Assembly (NCBI GenBank): GCA_033557465.1
Contig: CM066031.1
Coordinates: 1,065,760,444-1,065,824,443 of the forward strand
Length of the DNA stretch: 64,000 nucleotides
Reading direction: 5' to 3'
Source: Ichthyophis bannanicus
Taxonomy: Eukaryota > Chordata > Amphibia > Gymnophiona > Ichthyophiidae
Shown here piece by piece: positions 1 to 10,671 of the stretch; position 1 is the stretch's first letter, and each line of letters begins with the position of its first letter. The position numbers and the translations under genes are program-made. Below the pieces are notes generated by a model. It did no database searches. It had not been told where the DNA came from and saw nothing but the letters and a program-made list of their open reading frames with translations.

Positions 1-1020
1 TCCTCTCTCTTCTTCCACATACATACATCTCTACACACACTGTAGGTGTAGTGGAAAAAAGTGGAAAAATACCTGGGATCCTGTGGGAATTTTGCCAGTT
101 GCCGGGGCCCAGCTGAGAAGAGTTCCAAACTGTTGTGAGGGATAGGAGTACAGTTAGGCTGCTGGCAGTAAGGGAGTGGTGAAAAAGAGAGCCCTAAGAC
201 AGAAGCAGTGCTGCAGCCTGCAGACTGCATCGAAAGTGATATCACACTGCACTGGTGCTTTGCAACCTGCACATTGCCATGGTCCGGCTTGCAGCAGTGC
301 TGACAGTTGCGTCGTGAAAGATGCAAGGACTGTGGTTTGTGCACACAGGTGGTGGGGGACTGAAGCGCAGACCAGGCCTGGTATAGGCTTAACCTGAGAG
401 CTGCATTGAGGCTGAATCAATTAAAGGGCTGTCACAATTTGTAGAGCTGCAATAATTCAGGACCCTGAGGATCTCACAGAATATAATACTGGCTAGGAAC
501 CCCGCTGATGGCCGCAATGCCCTGTGATGCTGGGGAGGCCGGTGCTGGGCCTCAGGTGAGAGAACGGAGCAGAGATGTATGATTTAAAGGGACCACAACA
601 GGTAATAGGCTTGAGAAGAGTTTGCTGCAGAAAAGCAAAATAGCAGCAGAAGAGGCACCGAATTACCCCGTTTTAAAAAGGGGCAAAGAAGAGGAGAGGG
701 GATGATGTCTTAAATAACTAAAAAAGCCTGGACTGTGAGGGGGCGCACATAGAGGAACATGGGAAATGAAACAAAAATTGGAACCCTGCGCTTGCTGGAA
801 TCACAGAGGCTGAGCTTAGCTAAAGACTGAGCTGTGTAAGGGACAGAAGCAGAGGGAAAAAAAGAAAATGTTTTCATAAAGAACCACAGGACTCATGAGA
901 GAGAGAAAAAGGTAGTGAGAGCAGGGGAATTAATGGTGGGAAAAAAGTGACTGAAGAAGAGTTCTGGGAACATTTATGTATATTGGGAACAAGGTGATTG
1001 ATTGTGGTGGGAGTATGAGT
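1..1020. other. No recognisable gene or element
   Basis: I see no convincing coding frame or repeat signature in the first kilobase. The short open frames have no recognisable domain and the sequence is of mixed composition with purine-rich patches. It may be old decayed repeat or unique intergenic DNA. Confidence 0.4.
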
Positions 1021-1028
1021 GCTGTGAG

Positions 1029-1399
1029 CACTGTTCCCTCTAAGCTGTGCGCGTGTGCGCGCGCACACACCTCGCCGAGCAAGCGCACATACTTTACAAC
1101 AGAGCGCACAAAAATTACGGCTCTGATTCTGATAGAAAACAACACAGACGTCTTAAAATTTAAAAGTTATGATAGTAATTACTAGAAATTTCCCACTTCA
1201 TTTAGTAATCGTCTGTTTTCATTTAATTTGATTAAAATCAATGTGGTGTACATACTGTATTCTGACGTGTAGTCAAATTTTAAAGTATATAACTCCGAGT
1301 GTCGTTATGTGGCGCACAAAAATTTAACCTTCCTTCAAAAGCTGCACACAGCTGATATTTTATGCGCACACAGCCTACAGAAAATTAGAGGGAACATTG
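1029..1399. mobile_element. hAT-type MITE, GTTCCCTCTAAG family, copy 1
   Basis: The 371 bp segment begins CACTGTTCCCTCTAAGC and its other end, read on the opposite strand, begins CAATGTTCCCTCTAA, so it has short terminal inverted repeats. It is flanked by a perfect 8 bp direct repeat, GCTGTGAG, at 1021-1028 and 1400-1407. An 8 bp target-site duplication with short inverted termini is the hallmark of hAT transposons. There is no transposase frame, so it is a non-autonomous copy mobilised in trans. The interior is rich in alternating GC dinucleotides near the left end. A second copy with the same termini lies at 42235-42443. Confidence 0.85.
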
Positions 1400-1447
1400 G
1401 CTGTGAGCTGTATGAACAAGGTAAAATTCCACTGGAAATGGTCTATT

Positions 1448-1800
1448 GTATCTTTAGTTCAAATCTGTTTTATTGAAACAAACACCACTCCCAGCAAGTG
1501 GGCACACTTACCCAGTGCCGGGAGTATACAAACAAAACAGAGCACCATCTTTTTAATTTTACATTTTCACCCTCCCCCCTCAACACCTAACCCACCTCCC
1601 CCCCCCCTTCCATAATATTGTTAGTTCAACTCTGTTTATGTACAAACATACAAACACTCCTATCATGTGAGCACTCTGGTACAACACCAGGAAGCCAACG
1701 ATACAAAACCATATTATACAATTTACAGTTTCAATTCCCACCCAACCTGCCCCCTTTTCGAACCAAACAACAATTGACTCTTTAGTGTAATAGTGCTGAC
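1448..1800 (-). repeat. L1 3'UTR-like sequence in two tandem diverged copies
   Basis: Two blocks (about 1448-1615 and 1616-1800) share the same order of sub-motifs. Each has a TTAGTTCAAMTCTGTTTA-type start, then a run of CAAACAC-like bases, then a C-rich tract. Read on the minus strand each is a G-rich tract followed by an A-rich end with AATAAA-like bases, as in L1 3' untranslated regions. No LINE coding sequence is attached, so the assignment rests on layout and composition only. The tandem arrangement could be a duplication or two insertions. Confidence 0.4.
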
Positions 1801-1818
1801 TCATAACCGTGTTAGGTA

Positions 1819-1872
1819 AAGCGTAATCACTCACCTGTGATCTCTGGGAACAGCAAAAATCAGTCTTCACAT
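1819..1872 (-). repeat. DIRS inverted terminal repeat
   Basis: This stretch is the reverse complement, with some divergence, of 2078-2136. The shared core reads TGTGAAGACTGATT then GTTCCC, GAGATCAC and CAGGTGAGT in order. It lies downstream of the recombinase fragment, where the right terminal repeat of a DIRS element is expected. The outer limit is uncertain by several bases. Confidence 0.6.
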
Positions 1873-2077
1873 ATGGGTGACGTCGGAATCGATGGAGCAC
1901 AGCGCAGGAACATTCCACAACATCCAATAGGAATATTTTTGGGAGCATTGCTCCACACCTGCATGTGTGCCTTCCTGCCTTCCCAACTAGTTACCTCAGT
2001 CAGTTATAGAGCAGAGTAAAATTGTAAAAAGAAAGTGTGTGTGGAAAAGAACAACTCAGAGGGGAGGTGGGGAGGTT

Positions 2078-2172
2078 GTGAAGACTGATTCCTGCAGTTC
2101 CCGGAGATCACCTGTTACAGGTGAGTAACTACGCTATCTCCAGGAGGAATGCAGTCTTTACATATGGGACTC
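2078..2172 (-). repeat. DIRS internal complementary region
   Basis: The left part (2078-2136) is complementary to the terminal repeat at 1819-1872. The right part (about 2134-2172, ending CAGTCTTTACATATGGGA) resembles that terminal repeat in direct orientation, so the segment is itself an imperfect inverted pair. A short region matching both element ends is what the internal complementary region of DIRS1-type elements looks like; in the known model it templates joining of the two ends into a circle. Confidence 0.55.
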
Positions 2173-2264
2173 CCTAGCCCATGACAACCCAGCAAGAGGG
2201 AGGAGACTAGAACTATACATGGGATATAGCAGGGATCCAGCAGACTCAGCTTATTTAGTACACT

Positions 2265-3178
2265 CCTCACGGGAAGTCGGAATGGACGGTGGGCAGAATT
2301 GCTTTAAACCTGAAAGGGGTTCCTTAAGACAGCTTGTCCAAATTGAGCATCACAACTGGAGTCCTTGTCCAGGCAATAGTGAGCAGCGAAGGTATGCAAG
2401 GAGGACCATGTGGCAGCCTGCCAGACTTCTGGAATCGAGAACGCACGAAGATTGGCTACAGTGACCACCATAGATCAGACATTATAGGCTGTGACATGAT
2501 CCTATAGGGATTTCATTTGCATATACCCAGCTTGGGTATATGCAAATGAAATGCAGTCTGATATCCAGTTTGAGAGGGTTCTCTTGGAAACCGGTAGTCC
2601 AAGGTGACTTGCATCAAAGAAGACAAAGAGTTATGAAGAACGATGACTTTTAATGCAGTCAAGATAGAAAGCAAGCACACTCTTGCAATCAAATGTGTGG
2701 AGCTTGGCTTCAGCCCGAGACACATGAGATCTAGGGAAGAAAGGAAAGCAAAATGGATTAGTTGAGATGGGAAGAGGTAACCACGTTTGGAAAGAATTTG
2801 GGATGAGTCCGGAGGACAACCTTATCATGATGGAATCTTGTATATGGAGCATAGTCTACCAAAGCCTGTAGTTCACTGACTCTATAGGCTGAAGTTAATA
2901 CCACAAGAAAAATAACTTTTCAAGTAAGGAACTTCAAAGGAGCTGTCGCTAATGGCTAAAAAGGGTGTTGCAAAGGCTGTGCGAGAACAACATTCAGATC
3001 CCACATTGTAGGTGGGGGGCGCAAAGGTGGTTTCATTAATAAAAGTCCCTGCATGAATCGCAGCACTAATGAGTGAGAAGAAATTGGATGATTCCCAATT
3101 GAGCAGTGAGTAGCAGAGATGACACTCAAGTAAACCTGGATGGAATTAGTCTTGAGGCCAGATGAGGATAAACGTAGA
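2265..3178 (-). pseudogene. DIRS tyrosine recombinase, broken
   Basis: Minus-strand fragments read like the C-terminal catalytic domain of a DIRS recombinase. They include a stretch with HVSRAEAKLHTFDCKS, then YLDCIKSHRSS, a segment reading SNWISDCISFAYTQAG, then VTAYNVRSM and EVWQAATWSSLHTF ending near YCLDKDSS. The family motif HxxR is degraded to YxxR in AYNVRS, so the copy is inactive. Stops and frame changes occur throughout, including beside a 20 bp inverted repeat at 2510-2552. The YR enzyme normally integrates the circular DNA intermediate. Confidence 0.65.
2510..2552. repeat. Perfect 20 bp inverted repeat with 3 nt loop
   Basis: Arms at 2510-2529 and 2533-2552 are exactly complementary and separated by GCT. 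Each arm contains the octamer ATTTGCAT or its complement. It lies inside the decayed DIRS recombinase region and would fold as a strong hairpin or cruciform. It may be a local inverted duplication rather than a functional site. Confidence 0.8.
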
Positions 3179-3179
3179 A

Positions 3180-3390
3180 GATATTAGGTCCATAAACCAT
3201 TATTAAGAAGGGACCCAGGATATCAATGCTTGACCCAGTACAAGCATTGTGGTACCTGTGTCTTTTGGGGAAACTGCTAGGTACGTATGACCTAAATTGG
3301 CCACTGTTGGAAACAGGATACTGGGCTTGATGGACCTTGGTCTGACCCAGTATGGCATATCTTATGTTCTTATGTTCTTATTGAAGCAAA
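3180..3390 (+). mobile_element. CR1 LINE 3' end
   Basis: The segment ends with CTGGGCTTGATGGACC, TTGGTCTGACCCAGTATGGC and two TTATGTTC units. This is the familiar 3' untranslated end of tetrapod CR1 elements with its short octamer tail. It is 5' truncated to about 200 bp and interrupts the DIRS element. The left boundary is approximate; TTATTAAGAAG at the left and TTATTGAAGCA at the right may be a weak target duplication. Confidence 0.8.
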
Positions 3391-3599
3391 TGCTCCACCA
3401 CACAAGTGAACAGATTCAGATTCCTCTGTGCACACCAAAGGGAAAATCTGTGCTATTTAAATGCATAGGAGCACCTAGTGGATTCCTTTCTGGAAGATAA
3501 GAGGACCTGCATGACATCCTCTGGGAGCCCTAGGTCTGAGAAGATGAAGTGCTCAGTGGCAATGCCGTCAGACAAAGGGACTTGAGGATGGGGTGTAGG

Positions 3600-4290
3600 A
3601 GAGTTCCTTGATTCTGCGAAAGAAGGTTGGGAAGAGGTGGAGCCTGAGCTAGGCGAAGAAAAAGTGGAAACCAAGGTTGTCTGGGCCAGAAGGGGGCAGC
3701 CAGCCAGAATCAGTGTCCCCTTGCGGGCCTGGAGTTTGAAAAGCGTTTTTGGAATGAGGGGAATTTGTGGAAATGCATACAGAAGCAAAAGCTCTATGGA
3801 GGTTGAGTCTGTGTCCCCAATGGGGGAGGAAAGCATCTGAAGTCTCGCTGTATGGGGAACAAAAGCAAGGCAGTTGGGTGTTGATCAGGAAAGCGAAGAG
3901 GTCCACTATGGGGGTTGCCCAGAAACGAAACAAGTGATGGGCCATCTGACGATGGAGCATCCACTCATGTGGATGAAGGACTCAGCTGAGTCTGTCGGCC
4001 AACTGATTCTCCTCCCCTAGAAGGTAAACTGCTTGGAAATGAATGTGATGAGCTATCGCAAAATTCCAGTGATGGATCACCTTGTTGCAGAGGTGTGAGA
4101 GTCTCTTCCTCCCCGTTTGTTGACATAGAACATGGCAACCTGATTGTTGGTCTGAATCAAGACTGTCTGTCCTGTGAGATGGGGACAAAAGACACAGAGG
4201 GCATTCGTTATCACTCTCAGTTCCAAGAAATTGATGTGAAGTAGAACCTCTTGTCACAACCACAGACCTTGAGTCGTGAGGCCATCGAAG
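3600..4290 (-). pseudogene. DIRS RNase H region, broken
   Basis: Minus-strand frames carry the DIRS RNase H C-terminal pattern: a DQQSGCHVLCQQTG-like segment, KRLSHLCNKVIHHWNFAIA, then VYLLGEENQLADRLS, where ADxLS is the family's conserved end. It continues into a FRFWATPIVDLFAF segment and a LIPKTLFKL segment that are typical of the stretch between RNase H and recombinase in DIRS elements. Several frames are used, so the gene is broken by indels. Confidence 0.7.
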
Positions 4291-4486
4291 TGTTCTCCCT
4301 AACCATGCTTCAATACATCAGTGGTTAGGGTACTGTGGGATAGACTTTTGAAAAGGTAACCCTACGATGAGGTTTTGAGGCATGTGCTACCACTGAAGTG
4401 AATTTACCAGTAGAGATGAAATGGTAATGAAGTCGGAGGGGTGACCTGTGGATTATGTCCACTGCTCTAATAGGTTCCACTGCCCT

Positions 4487-4600
4487 ATTTATTTATTTAT
4501 TTAACAAAGTTTTATATACCGCCTCTTCCCGTGATCAGAGGCGGTTTACATCGAACATCGGAACTATATACATTTAACATATTCTATGTACTTATTGAAT
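4487..4600 (-). mobile_element. L2-type 3' end, truncated
   Basis: On the minus strand this ends with a short hairpin (AACCGCCTCTGATC then a complementary GAGGCGGTATATAAA arm) followed by TAAATAAATAAATA. The same hairpin-plus-TAAA tail ends the long L2 LINE at 37.1 kb. It is a 5'-truncated insertion inside the DIRS element. A SINE carrying the same tail cannot be excluded. Confidence 0.65.
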
Positions 4601-4774
4601 TGGGCATGAGGCACGACATGGACTGTCAAGGCCAGGTGGCCCAGGACACACAGCATGTTCCTGGCAGAGACAGTTGTCTGGCTTTGACAATGACTGACCA
4701 GAGAAATCAGTCAGCAAAGGCGGTCATCTGGCAAGAAGGGCCGAGTCTGTACTGTGTCTTGGTGAGAATCTATA

Positions 4775-5345
4775 AATTCTAGATTTTTTGTTGGAGTAAG
4801 GTGCGACTTTGGATAATTTATGACGAATCCTAAATGCTGTAGGACCTGGATGGTTTGTTGAAGGGATGTAGCAACCTCCAGCATATCTTCCTTGATGAGC
4901 CAGTCGTCTATGTAAAAGAAGAGAGAGATTCCCAAAGTGAGCAGATAGGTTGCTATGACTGCCAGACCCTTAGAGCTGAAACTAGGCCAAAGGGGAGAAC
5001 GTGATACTACTGGTAGTGGTGTCCTTGGAAGACAAATCTTAGATACGTTCTGTATGTGGGATGGATTAGGATGTGAGTTTTGGCATCCTTCAGATCCAGA
5101 GAGCATAGCCATTTGTTCTGCTGTAGATAGGGAAGAAGAGTGTCCAGTGAGATCATCTTGAACTTTTCTTTTACAAGGAATTTGTTGAGATTCTTGAGAT
5201 CGAGGATTGGTCTGTAACCTTCTGACTTTTTTTGAATGAGAAAGTAACTGGAGTAGAAACCTAGGCCTTGCTGTGGTGAAGGGACTTCCTCGATGACCCT
5301 CTGAGAGAGGAGAGTATGGATCTCCTGTTGCAATAGGGTGGACTA
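4775..5345 (-). pseudogene. DIRS reverse transcriptase, broken
   Basis: Two overlapping minus-strand frames give a DIRS-type RT. One has GFYSSYFLIQKKSEGYRPIL followed by DLKNLNKFL and SLDLKDA, the finger and first catalytic aspartate region. The other contains ISLFFYIDDWLI, where YIDD is the polymerase catalytic box. The frame changes between them mean the copy is dead. The YxDDWL pattern separates DIRS from LINE and LTR polymerases. Confidence 0.8.
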
Positions 5346-5579
5346 GTGGAGATCCATCCAGTGTTGGCCCACAAAGAAAGTGGGTGGTCGAGCTTTGAAT
5401 CGTAGCTGGTAACCTATGCTGACTAGCTGCAAGGTCCAGGGTTCTGAGGTTATAATGGGCCATTGTTCTGCAAAAACAGTCAATCTTCCTGGGATATGTT
5501 GAGGGACAGGAGATTGTAGAGGCCAACTGGCTATGCTCCTTGGGAAGGAGCCAAAAGCTCTATGGAGATTGAGTCTGTG

Positions 5580-5995
5580 GAGTGGGTTGGGCTTTAAGAG
5601 TCTTAGGTTTTCTAGGCTGTCTGGGCCCTTGCTGTTTTTATTGTGATTGCTGAGAATGGTAGGAGTATGAGTATGGTGGGTAAAACCTCATCTTTTTAGA
5701 ATAGAATGACTTTGTAGTAGGCTTCTTTTTGGTGGAAACAGCAGTCTTTCTAGACAGCCTTTTCATATTCAGGTCATCTGTTTCAATTTCACTTGCCTTT
5801 TCTCACCACCTTTGACCAAACAAATTCACACCATTGCAGGGGATGTTAATTAGTTTATCCTGCACCCACTGCTCTAGATCCAAGGCCTGCAGCCAAGTTA
5901 CTCTTCTTGCCCCTATATAGGCTGCTGCTGTCCTGCTTGTGGCCTCAAAGGAATCAAAAGCTGCCCTAGTGAGGAATTTGGATGCAAATCACTTA
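5580..5995 (-). pseudogene. DIRS Gag-like C-terminal fragment
   Basis: Reading the minus strand through this interval gives a segment with AAFDSFEATSRTAAAYIGAR, then WLQALDLEQWVQDKL, then NGVNLFGQRW. This matches the pattern of the conserved part of DIRS Gag proteins just upstream of the polymerase. A stop falls within it. The match is by eye and the N-terminal part is not found. Confidence 0.5.
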
Positions 5996-6112
5996 ACCCT
6001 CCATTGCCTCAGAAGAATCCAAGTTATTGATGTCCCTGTTTAATGTTTGTTAAATTATAAACCACTTTGACTAAAATGATAAAGCAGTATTAGAAACCTG
6101 TTAAATAAACAT
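5985..6112 (+). mobile_element. CORE-SINE 3' half with L2-type tail
   Basis: The segment holds CACTTAACCCTCCATTGCCT, the end of the CORE domain seen in the complete SINE at 18081-18374. It then has AAACCACTTTGACT and a short hairpin ending in GTTAAATAAAC. It lacks the tRNA-like head. Confidence 0.6.
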
Positions 6113-6199
6113 GATGAAGGAGCAGTCTGCAGAATCTGAAGCTCCTTCCATCCTATGATTAGACCAGTCAGTCATAGATCCATTGTCCCATGCAAAGCC

Positions 6200-7110
6200 A
6201 TCATTGCTCACCTGCCAAGTGTAAAATCATGTCTCGGTGGACCCCTCAGTCTCCAATCAGCCCAGCAGCTTCTGGAGCAACAACCACAGATCATAGAAAA
6301 CTCCATTTGTCTATTGATGATGACCTTCAACCTTGCTGGATAGAGCAAGACAAATTGCAAATGCCATTCATGAAGCTGTGCACAAATTGCAGAAAACACC
6401 TTCCACAATGCTGCAAATTTACTTGAGTATTCCTGAAAAACCATCACCTTTTTCCTATTGTACTGTAGGTGCACTTCTGTGACCACACGAAGCACTTCTT
6501 CCTTACGGATGAAATTCGGAAACCATGCGATTACTATTGGGGACTGCAAATCTGCCCCTCCGCAAGGCCTGACACAATGTGTTCTTTCAATAGTCAGTCC
6601 TGCTACCCACTCACCAATCTTCAATTCCATAGGGAGCCAAGTTTCCAAGAAGACCCTAAGCTCTGCTTCTAGAAGGGATTTGGGAAGGACCACAAAGCAC
6701 AAGTTATTTTGGCACAATCAGTTTTCATGATCATCTAGCCTGTCTGAGCCAAAGATTGCTTGAGGGCTTCTACCTCCACATGCAAGGCCTGCATTTCATT
6801 TTCCATTGATGAAATATGCTGCTCCACCTCAGTCATTTGCCCACCATTCGCTTCCAAAGTAGCAGCCACACTATCAATCTTTGTGGCCAAGTCCTGAAAT
6901 TTGCTCTCAACAGCTTGCACCACAGCGACAGTTACCTCTGCAGCCACAGTGAATGTGGAGCTGACAACTCCTCCACAATCTTGACACCAGCCGTCTTTCC
7001 CTTCTCGCAGTCTATTTTGGGTACTTTGGATGCCATCGCCATCCTCAAACAACTGTCTGTGCATCCAGTTTGCAACATGGGAGTTACACAATGCTCCGAT
7101 TCACATTAGG
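6200..7110 (-). pseudogene. L1 LINE ORF1 protein, frameshifted
   Basis: Two minus-strand frames form an L1 ORF1-like protein. The upstream frame (7091 to 6735, 118 residues) is a heptad-rich coiled coil with an ESKFQDLATKIDSVAATLEA segment. The downstream frame (6717 to 6208, 169 residues) carries the RNA-binding part with PIVIAWFPNFIRKEEVLRV, KVMVFQEYSSKFAAL and LQFVLLYPARLKV, the characteristic transposase_22-family C-terminal pattern. They are separated by a frameshift and stop near 6720-6735. ORF1p normally coats L1 RNA as a trimer. No ORF2 follows, so this is an isolated relic. Confidence 0.8.
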
Positions 7111-7205
7111 ACCCAAATTAGGTTCAATTAAAGTCGGTGGATATGGTACGGGTCCCGGAGCTCAAGAGCTCACATCCTCCTCAGCTCACAGCATTACATG
7201 ACCCC
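7111..7205 (-). mobile_element. L1 5'UTR remnant
   Basis: This stretch lies immediately upstream, on the minus strand, of the L1 ORF1 relic and has no frame of its own. By position it is the L1 5' leader. No promoter element is recognised. Confidence 0.4.
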
Positions 7206-7830
7206 CGTCTACTGTATCTTTAAAAGAGTTCAAAGTGTAGCAACATTCCAAACCTCTAAACAAAGTGTCTTATTGGAGTATCCCTAGCAACACCATGTAA
7301 ACCCACTAGATGGAGGGGGAGTGAGTGAATTTCCAAAGCTTTTATAGCTGGAGATCATTGCTGGCTGCTAAGGAATGCCTACGTTTGAAAGCATGCTCTA
7401 TAAAGTATGACAGAAAATTTTGAAAAATATTTTTTAAAAGGATAAAAAATAGTGAAAGAATGAGTATTGTTATTTAGAATAAAATTAAGCAGTCTGCTTT
7501 TCTTTTTTTTTATAAATGTGCTTAAGAGAATTAAAGTGCAGATAAGTGTTTAAAGGTATAGAAAGCTTGTAAAATATGAAAAGTAATAAATAGGAAAGAA
7601 AACCACTGAGATCTTCATTAGTTAAGGGAAACCGATTGCTTTTGATAGTTTGGAAATGGGCTGATGCTGAAGGAATGATGAAATTGGAAAAGAGCTGGAA
7701 AGCTGGGGCTCATTTCGGCCCCAAGTGAAGAAGCATTATACCGCTTCACTTAAGAAACCATTTGACTTCTCAAGGATCTTGGTGTCTTAATCAGAAAAAA
7801 TTGACCCTTATTTATTTATTACATTCTCTT
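7206..7830. other. AT-rich stretch without recognisable features
   Basis: The interval is AT-rich with A and T runs and short open frames only. I recognise no repeat family in it, apart from a TTTATTTATT run just before the BovB 3' end. Confidence 0.4.
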
Positions 7831-7839
7831 ATGTTGTTG

Positions 7840-9723
7840 TTAAGTGCCGTCGAGTCGGAGTCGACTCATGGCGACCCTCTGGATAGCTATCCTAAATTGT
7901 GTTCGGTCTTCAGTCAGGCAGCTCATTGTTGACAGACTGGTACCCGTAGCTGCTGTTATTGTAGCGATCCATCTCATTGCTGGCCTTCCTCTTTTGCGTT
8001 GACCTTCTATCTTGCCAAGCATGATGTCTTTCTCTAATGATCTCTCTCTTCGCATGATGTGTCCGAAGTATGAAAGTCGAAGTCTTGTCATCTGAGCTTC
8101 TAAAGAAAGCTTAGGTTTGATCTCCTCTAGTACCGACTGGTTTGTTCTTCGGGCAGTCCATGGTATACACAGTATTCGCCGCCAGCACCATAATTCAAAG
8201 GCATCAATTTTCTTCCTGTCTGTCTTTTTCACTGTCCAGCTTTCACATCCATATGATGTTATTGAAAATACCATGGCTTGAACAAGTCGAATCTTTGTAT
8301 GGAGAGAGACATCTCTGCTCTTGAGAATCTTATCTAGGTCTTTCATAGCCATTCTGCCAAGAGCAATGCGTCGTCTGATTTCTTGACAGCTTGTTGCTTC
8401 TTTATTGATAGTTGATCCAAGTAGGTTAAAGTTGTTCACGATTTCAATTTCTTTTCCTTCAACGATGAACCTGTTGATTATGCCAGTTGTCATGATCTTT
8501 GTCTTCTTTACATTAAGGTGCAGGCCCATTTTGTGACTATGTTCTTTGATTGTGAGAAGCAAATGTTTCAGATCATCTTCACTTTCAGCCAGTAATGTGG
8601 TATCATCAGCATAGCGAAGGTTGTTGATGAGTCTTCCACCAATCTTCACACCTCTGTTGTCTTCATACAGTCCTGCTTCTCTGATGATTTGTTTTGCATA
8701 TAAATTAAACAGGTAGGGGGAAAGTATGCAGCCTTGTCTTACACCTTTGCTTATTTTAAACCATTCTGTTTCTCCTTGTTCCATTCAAACTGTTGTTTCT
8801 TGATCAATGTACAGATTGCGCAAGAGAACGATCAGGTGTTCTGGTATACCCATGCTTCTTAATGTGGCCCAGAGTTTCTCATGGTTTACACAGTCAAAAG
8901 CCTTGCTATAGTCGATAAAGCACAAATAGATATCCTTTTGGTATTCTTTAGTCTTTTCAAGGATCCATCTCACATCCGCAATGATGTCTCTCGTTCCTCG
9001 TCCTTTCCTGAACCCTGCTTGCACTTCAGGTAGTTCTTGTTCTAGGTATGGCTGTAGTCTCTTTTGAATAATCTTCAGTAGAATCTTGCTGGCATGTGGG
9101 ATCAGAGCGATTGTGCGATAATTTCCACAGTCAGTTGGATCACCTTTCTTTAGCATTGGTATAAACACAGATCTTTTCTAGTCAGTTGGCCATGATGTTG
9201 TCTTCCATATTTCTTGGCAGAGCCTTGTAAGTACGGTAACAGCTGCATCAGGTTGCTGCAATACTTCTATGGGAATGCTATCAATGCCTGGTGCTTTGTT
9301 CTTTGATAAGGCTTTCAATGCTGCTTCAACTTCTTCTTTCATCACCAATGGTTCCTGATCATAAGGTATAGGTTGAAACGGCTGTTGGTCCACTTGATCT
9401 TTATCATATAAAAACTCTGTATATTCCTTCCACCTTTTCTTGATCTTCTCAGCATCATTCAACATAGAACCTTGAGCATCTTGTAACATTCCAATTCGAG
9501 GCTGGAACTTTTTCTTTAACTCTCGCAGCTTTAGGAAAGCCGATCTTGTTCTTCCTCTAATAGTTTCTGCTTCTATTTCCTTGCAAGTGTCATTGTAGTA
9601 CTTTTCCTTGTCCTGTCTTGCTGCACGTTGGAAATCTCTGTTGAGTTCTGCGATTGTCTTTCTTTCTCCTTTGGCTTTAGCTTCTCTGCGTTTCTGGGCA
9701 ATTTTCAGAGTTTCTTCCGTCAT
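7840..9723 (-). pseudogene. BovB reverse transcriptase region
   Basis: One frame runs from about 9723 to 7840 and is cut by TAG at 9178-9180 and TGA at 8785-8787. The RT motifs are in order: KNKAPGIDSIPIEVL, GNYRTIALIPHASKI, LCFIDYSKAFDCVNHEKL, KGVRQGCILSPYLFNLYA and the catalytic box NNLRYADDTTLLAESE. The C-terminal part has ITSYGCESWTVKK and AFELWCWRRILCIPWTAR, which are diagnostic of RTE/BovB. The TGA replaces a residue between TTV and the EQGETEWF segment and is explicable by CGA to TGA decay. The ORF ends at TAA (7840-7842) within the conserved 3' tail. Confidence 0.9.
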
Positions 9724-9727
9724 CCAT

Positions 9728-10671
9728 TTTGGCCGTTTTTTGCTTTTTCACCTTTTGTAGAGACTTCTCGCTTTCTTCCAGCACAACCTTCTTGACGTCA
9801 TTCCATAACTCTTCCGGAGCTCTGTCATTTGTATCTAAAGCAGCAAATCGATTTTGCAGGCAGTCTTTAAATTCCAGTGGTATATTCTCAAGGTCATATT
9901 TTGCTGCATTCATGAGTGGTTTGCTCTTTTTCAACTTTAGCTTGAGTTTGCATACTAGTAGTTGATGATCTGTACCAGAGTCAGCTCCAGGTTTTGTCTT
10001 TGTTGATGTTACAGAGCTTTTCCATCGTTGACTTCCACAGATGTAGTCAATTTGATTTTTATACAATCCATTGGGTGAAGTCCATGTGTACAGTCGCCGC
10101 TTGTGTTGCTGGAAGAAGGTGTTTGAGATGAATAGATCATTGGTCTTGCAGAATTCTATCAATCTTTCTCCAGCTTCATTTCTGTGCCAAGTCCATATTT
10201 TCCAACTACTTTGCCTTCTTCTTTGTTGCCAACTTTTGCGTTCCAGTCACCCATGACTATCAGGATATCCTGTTTGCATGTTCTGTCAATTTCAGCTTGT
10301 ACTTGTTCATAGAACTCTTCAATTTCATTCTCTTCTGCAGCTGTTGTTGGGGCATATACTTGAATTATAGTTGTGTTGATAGGCAATCCTCGTAGACGAA
10401 TAGAGATTAAGCGTTCGCTGACTGCATTGTATTTCATTACAGTTCTTGCAAGTTTCTTCTTTATTATAAATGCAACACCATTTCTTCTTTGTCTTTCATT
10501 TCCAGCATAGTAGACCATGTGATCATCTGATGCAAAGTGCCCGATGCCAGTCCATTTCAGTTCGCTGACACCCAACAGATCAAGTTGTACACGTTCCATT
10601 TCATTCTTGACCACCTCCAACTTCCCTTGGTTCATGCTTCGTACGTTCCATGTTCCAATGTGTAAGACATC
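9728..10671 (-). pseudogene. BovB apurinic endonuclease domain
   Basis: The domain starts around IGTWNVRSMNQGKLEVVK and continues through LLGVSELKWTGIG, IIQVYAPT and MGDWNAKVG in one frame (to about 10165). It then continues in a second frame with NTFFQQHKRRLYTWTSPNG, QIDYICGSQRW and ADSGTDHQLLV. These are the catalytic-site motifs of exonuclease/endonuclease/phosphatase LINE nucleases, with the final DH box present as TDHQL. Frameshifts lie near 10165-10180 and near 9725-9728. This enzyme normally nicks target DNA to prime reverse transcription. Confidence 0.85.

Larger units (their letters stand above)
1819..6000 (-). mobile_element. DIRS-type tyrosine-recombinase retrotransposon, decayed
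   Basis: Reading on the minus strand from about 6000 down to 1819, the fragments appear in DIRS order: a Gag-like C-terminus, reverse transcriptase, RNase H, tyrosine recombinase, then an internal complementary region and an inverted terminal repeat. All frames are broken by stops and frameshifts. The element is interrupted by a CR1 3' end near 3180-3390 and an L2-type 3' end near 4487-4600. DIRS elements lack an integrase and use a YR enzyme to insert a circular intermediate. The left terminus beyond about 6000 is not visible and may be lost. Confidence 0.8.
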
